Shown here piece after piece: positions 6,438-8,222 of a DNA stretch of 8,222 nucleotides (its first letter is position 1; each line of letters begins with the position of its first letter). The stretch is from positions 1 through 8,222 of the forward strand of contig DASSHC010000015.1 of assembly GCA_035693105.1 (NCBI GenBank), read 5' to 3'. Origin of the DNA: DASSHC01 sp035693105 (GTDB lineage: Bacteria; Chloroflexota; Chloroflexia; Thermomicrobiales; Thermomicrobiaceae). Position numbers and translations under genes: made by a program. Under the pieces are notes generated by a model. It had not been told where the DNA came from and searched no databases. It worked only from the letters and a program-made list of their open reading frames with translations.

Positions 6438-6464
6438 AGGGCAGACACAGGGGTCTGCCCCTAC
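6438..6464 (-). repeat. REP-like palindromic repeat, copy C (inverted)
   Basis: This is the exact reverse complement of copy B over 27 bases. With copy B it bounds a 131-bp unit (6334-6464) with a 76-base centre, an arrangement like paired REP elements or a very small terminal-inverted-repeat element. No target-site duplication is apparent. Its CTAC end supplies the TAG stop of the minus-strand YkoP-like gene. Confidence 0.8.
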
Positions 6465-7123
6465 CGTGACATCGGGCCACCCGGCCGGCGCGGGCCGGCG
6501 AGCCCCAGCCAGACCTCGCCGGGCCAGATCGACTCCGGCAGTTGCTGCGCCCGCTGCCAGCCCTCGGGGTGGTAGATGATCAACAGCCCGATCATGAAGT
6601 AGCGCTCCAGCGCCCAGCGCCAGGTGTGCGGCAGCGGACGGAACTCGAAGCCGAGCCGCCGGCCCGCCTCGGCGAAGAGGCTGACGCCGTGGATGGCGCG
6701 CACCTCGCCGTAGTCGCCGGCCGCGATGCGCCCGGCCAGGAACGCCAGCTCCTCGCGCGCGCGGCGCATGCCGCTCCAGGTCGTCAGTCCCTCACCGAGC
6801 AGCCGGGTGAGGTTGGCGTTGGCGAAGTGCAGCTCGACCAGGCGGTCGCCGGGGCGGATCAGGGTGCCGTCGCGCAGCACGACCTCGGGGCCGGTGTGGC
6901 GCGCCAGGTTGACGCTGAACATGGCGCCGGGGTAGATCGGCCGGATATGCCAGTGGTGCGCGGCGAAGCGGTCCCACCAGAGCCAGACGCTGAGCGTGCC
7001 GATGGCGTGGCCGCCGCCGGCGCGCGCCAGCCGGAGCAAGACCCAGGGGAAGCGGTTGAGCCAGCGCGCCCGCCCCAGGGCGGGCGCGGGGTGGTCCGGC
7101 CGCGGCTCGCTGCGGTGATTCAT
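6461..7123 (-). CDS. YkoP-like hypothetical protein
   Basis: The 220-residue protein from ATG 7123 has a central region reminiscent of the YkoP-like domain of Gram-positive bacteria: LWWDRF (48-53), PIYPGAMFSVN (62-72), then LRDGTLIRPGDRLVELHFANANL (83-105). That pattern (DG.LI..GD...ELHF.N) is the best recognisable feature; this assignment is from memory and moderate. The second half (120-200) is helical with aromatic residues. No catalytic motif is evident, and its function is unknown. One weak hydrophobic stretch occurs at 176-184. The open frame extends upstream to a GTG at 7195, but that extension is Arg-rich and lacks a ribosome binding site; GGGGCGA before 7123 is only a modest one. 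The stop codon lies within a palindromic repeat, so the last few residues may be recent. It converges with the LLM gene. Confidence 0.7.
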   Translation of the reverse strand: MNHRSEPRPDHPAPALGRARWLNRFPWVLLRLARAGGGHAIGTLSVWLWWDRFAAHHWHIRPIYPGAMFSVNLARHTGPEVVLRDGTLIRPGDRLVELHFANANLTRLLGEGLTTWSGMRRAREELAFLAGRIAAGDYGEVRAIHGVSLFAEAGRRLGFEFRPLPHTWRWALERYFMIGLLIIYHPEGWQRAQQLPESIWPGEVWLGLAGPRRPGGPMSR

Positions 7124-7316
7124 CCCGACGAGTCGCCCCAACTCCCCTATCCCCGGCCTCTCGCGGCGCCGCACGCGGCGCGCTCGCACGGTCACTCTAG
7201 CACGTTCAGCGGGGCCGTGGCCCGCCGGCGGTACGCCGGTCCCAGTCCGTCACGCCCGGCCCAAACTCCCGCCCGTGACAGTCCGAATAGCCCTCACGAC
7301 CCGGGCCCCGGTGGGC

Positions 7317-7322
7317 TAGGCT
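7317..7322 (+). promoter_or_regulatory. Possible -10 element before the riboswitch
   Basis: TAGGCT fits the TAnnnT pattern and would place the transcript start near 7330, just before the riboswitch leader. There is no convincing -35 hexamer at 17-18 bases upstream, so this is weak. Confidence 0.25.
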
Positions 7323-7336
7323 GGAACCTGGTAGGA

Positions 7337-7358
7337 GCGATCCGATCCGGGAGATCGC
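7337..7358 (+). promoter_or_regulatory. Competitor hairpin of riboswitch stem P1
   Basis: GCGATC (7337-7342) can pair perfectly with GATCGC (7353-7358). That second strand includes half of the P1 5' strand (7349-7356), so this hairpin and P1 exclude each other. It would keep P1 open in the ligand-free state. Confidence 0.45.
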
Positions 7359-7458
7359 GACAAGGGCACACCCGCCGAAAGGCGGGGCCGCAAAGCGACA
7401 GGTCTACGGCCACACCCACACGTCTGGGCCACGACGGCTGCGCTACCGAAGGTCTTCC
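7349..7458 (+). ncRNA. Cyclic-di-GMP-I (GEMM-I) riboswitch aptamer
   Basis: The order of conserved parts matches the GEMM-I class: AGGGCACACC, then a perfect helix CCCGCC-GAAA-GGCGGG (7371-7386) with a GNRA tetraloop, then CGCAAAGC (7389-7396), GGUCUACGG, a second helix of variable sequence (7408-7430), and GCUACCGA (7442-7449). The closing stem P1 pairs GGGAGAUC (7349-7356) with GGUCUUCC (7451-7458), eight pairs with two wobbles. The ligand is c-di-GMP for this class; related variants bind cGAMP and I have not resolved the discriminating base. It precedes a 22-codon ORF and a small hypothetical gene. Confidence 0.88.
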
Positions 7459-7497
7459 TCTCATGTTCGAGCCGCGCCAGCGGCGCAGGAGAGGGAG
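7454..7497 (+). promoter_or_regulatory. Shine-Dalgarno-sequestering expression-platform hairpin
   Basis: CUUCCUCUC (7454-7462) pairs with GAGAGGGAG (7489-7497) over nine pairs with one G-U wobble. Those purines are the ribosome binding site of the ATG at 7505. A small inner stem GCGCC/GGCGC (7474-7478 with 7482-7486) sits in the loop. The first five bases (7454-7458) are also the 3' half of riboswitch stem P1, so P1 formation would open this hairpin and expose the ribosome binding site. Confidence 0.6.
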
Positions 7498-7504
7498 CGA
7501 GCTG

Positions 7505-7573
7505 ATGTTCAGGGCACCACGTCCACTATCCCCACCGGCGCGAAGCTGCGCGGCATGGCGCGGTGGCGGATGA
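7505..7573 (+). CDS. 22-codon ORF directly controlled by the riboswitch
   Basis: ATG 7505 follows the strong purine stretch AGGAGAGGGAG at a 7-base spacing, and the frame ends at TGA 7571-7573. The peptide (MFRAPRPLSPPARSCAAWRGGG) is rich in Arg, Pro and Ala and resembles nothing I know; it may be a leader peptide whose translation matters rather than a functional product. Its TGA overlaps an ATG at 7570 of the next frame as ATGA, the hallmark of translational coupling. It is also possible that it is not translated and the ribosome binding site is coincidental. Confidence 0.45.
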   Translation: MFRAPRPLSPPARSCAAWRGGG

Positions 7574-7605
7574 AGCCGCCGGCCTTCGCCTCCCATGAGG
7601 ACACG

Positions 7606-7893
7606 ATGATGATGCAACCAGCGCCGACGATCGTCAGCGAGATCGCCGGGATCCGCACCTCGACGCTGCACATGGTCTATCGCGGGCACAGCTTCCAGGT
7701 GGTGATCCGTGCCGACTGGTCCTCGCTCCAGTCCGACTACACGCTCCAGTTGCTCGAACTGGGGCCGAGCGGCGTGTCGCTGCCGGTACACGCCGCTCCG
7801 CGAGGTGGCTTCGCCAGCTACGCCGAGGCGCGCGAGGCGGCCAGCGCCGCTATCGCCGCGTTCGTCGATGCCGGCGCGGTGCCCGGCGACTAG
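7606..7893 (+). CDS. Small hypothetical protein downstream of c-di-GMP riboswitch
   Basis: From ATG 7606 (TGAGG 5 bases upstream, three consecutive Met codons) the protein has 95 residues. The ATG at 7570, overlapping the stop of the preceding 22-codon ORF, would give 107 residues and would be reached by coupling; both starts are plausible. The sequence suggests a small alpha/beta fold: strands HMVYRGHSFQVVIRA (22-36) and YTLQLLELG (45-53), then an Ala-rich helix YAEAREAASAAIAAFVDAG (72-90). I do not recognise a family. There is no signal peptide, membrane segment or cysteine. The riboswitch upstream suggests a c-di-GMP-dependent role such as surface attachment or motility control, which is inference from position only. 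Confidence 0.7.
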   Translation: MMMQPAPTIVSEIAGIRTSTLHMVYRGHSFQVVIRADWSSLQSDYTLQLLELGPSGVSLPVHAAPRGGFASYAEAREAASAAIAAFVDAGAVPGD

Positions 7894-7933
7894 AGCAGCG
7901 TGCAGAGAGATTGGCCGCAGCCGCAGCATCGGA

Positions 7934-8013
7934 GAGATCCTTCGCTGCGTCTCAGGATGACAAGGAAAAAGTGCCTTCTCCACCGGTCATCCTGAGCCGC
8001 GGCGAAGGATCTC
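7934..8013. repeat. Inverted pair of dispersed repeats (GTCATCCTGAG type)
   Basis: The left arm 7934-7961 (starts GAGATCCTTCGC, ends CTCAGGATGAC) is the reverse complement of the right arm 7986-8013 with two mismatches over 28 bases; 24 bases separate them. This sequence type is a familiar dispersed intergenic repeat in several bacterial groups including Chloroflexota. Here it lies between the small hypothetical gene and the minus-strand stable-RNA unit. Confidence 0.7.
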
Positions 8014-8035
8014 CCTGCTCCGGTCAATGCTTCTG

Positions 8036-8061
8036 CGACCTGCTCTAGGGGGCGCAGGTCG
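8036..8061. repeat. 8-bp inverted repeat beyond the tRNA terminator
   Basis: CGACCTGC (8036-8043) and GCAGGTCG (8054-8061) are perfect arms with a 10-base loop. No T tract follows on either strand. It lies just beyond the intrinsic terminator of the tRNA-His transcript and could back it up. Confidence 0.35.
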
Positions 8062-8081
8062 AGAATCGGCGCCGGGACAAC

Positions 8082-8105
8082 AAAAAAGACCTCCCGAAGG
8101 AGGTC
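8082..8105 (-). terminator. Intrinsic terminator of the rnpB/tRNA-His transcript
   Basis: On the minus strand, GACCTCC-TTCG-GGAGGTC (8105-8088) is a perfect 7-bp stem with a stable UUCG loop, followed directly by six T residues (8087-8082). It starts 6 bases past the encoded CCA of tRNA-His. Confidence 0.9.
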
Positions 8106-8110
8106 AGTTG

Positions 8111-8186
8111 TGGGGTGTCCCGCGGGGCTTGAACCCGCAACCCCTGGTTCCACAGACCAGTGCTCTGCCGATTGAGCTAGGGACAC
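8111..8186 (-). tRNA. tRNA-His (GTG anticodon), CCA encoded
   Basis: Read on the minus strand, the 7-bp acceptor stem GTGTCCC/GGGACAC (8186-8180 with 8121-8115) is complete, followed by the D arm (AGCTCAATCGGCAGAGC), the anticodon arm CTGGT-CTGTGGA-ACCAG with anticodon GTG, and a T arm with GGTTCAAGC. The genomic base before position 1 is G (8187) and the discriminator is C (8114), the G-1:C73 pair diagnostic of histidine tRNA. CCA is encoded (8113-8111). Confidence 0.95.
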
Positions 8187-8196
8187 CGTGCCGAAT

Positions 8197-8222
8197 GATG
8201 CCGGGCGAGTAAGCCGAGTTCT
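8197..8222 (-). ncRNA. rnpB: Probable RNase P RNA, 3' end (partial)
   Basis: The minus strand at the window edge reads AGAACTCGGCTTACTCGCC, which resembles the conserved 3' end of bacterial type A RNase P RNA (AGAAnnCGGCTTA followed by the 3' strand of P1). Only about 26 bases are inside the window; the body lies beyond 8222. It sits about 10 bases before the 5' end of tRNA-His on the same strand, so the two are probably one transcript. The exact mature 3' end is uncertain by a few bases. Confidence 0.7.

Noticed and set aside
6542..7573. 343-codon plus-strand frame opposite the YkoP-like gene
   Set aside because: Mostly antisense shadow and then runs through the riboswitch; only its last 22 codons, from ATG 7505, have a ribosome binding site.
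8111..8186. Selenocysteine tRNA (selC)
   Set aside because: Considered because of the Sec candidate, but the tRNA is of normal length with anticodon GTG and the G-1:C73 pair of tRNA-His.
1..8222. CRISPR array, prophage, secretion or toxin-antitoxin system
   Set aside because: The repeats are palindromic and scattered, not regularly spaced, and no cas, phage or toxin-like protein is present.

Overview
The window is very GC-rich and densely coded, with short intergenic gaps. Three things suggest a Chloroflexota bacterium of the Thermomicrobia/Sphaerobacter type: a luciferase-like flavin oxidoreductase, palindromic repeats of the form TGTAGGGGCAGAC..GTCTGCCCT, and a second dispersed repeat of the form GTCATCCTGAG..GCGAAGGATCTC. 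This placement is inference from style and gene content, not from a marker gene.

Layout, left to right. Positions 1-475 have no convincing gene and hold several inverted repeats. Positions 476-1969 encode a thioredoxin-fold/NHL-repeat protein whose reading frame is crossed by one TGA exactly at the first cysteine position of the CxxC redox motif. A stem-loop with the geometry of a bacterial SECIS follows, so it is annotated as a probable selenoprotein. A repeat-rich gap (1970-2275) leads to a CPA1-type Na+/H+ antiporter (2276-3883) and a small membrane protein (4049-4387). On the minus strand, a GNAT acetyltransferase and a YdhR-like monooxygenase-fold protein form a two-gene operon with ATGA overlap (5298 down to 4379). 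Diverging from it is an LLM-class flavin oxidoreductase (5419-6288). This gene converges on a minus-strand YkoP-like protein (7123-6461), with an inverted pair of palindromic repeats between them.

The right part carries a cyclic-di-GMP-I (GEMM-I) riboswitch (7349-7458). It is followed by a Shine-Dalgarno-sequestering hairpin, a 22-codon ORF and a small hypothetical gene joined to that ORF by an ATGA overlap. The alternative pairings can be read by eye and predict a translational ON switch. The right end holds a minus-strand stable-RNA unit: the 3' end of a probable RNase P RNA, then tRNA-His with encoded CCA, then an intrinsic terminator.

The two most interesting signals are the probable selenocysteine codon in the thioredoxin/NHL protein and the c-di-GMP riboswitch controlling a tiny coupled ORF pair. 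The other genes look like ordinary housekeeping or accessory functions without a common pathway.
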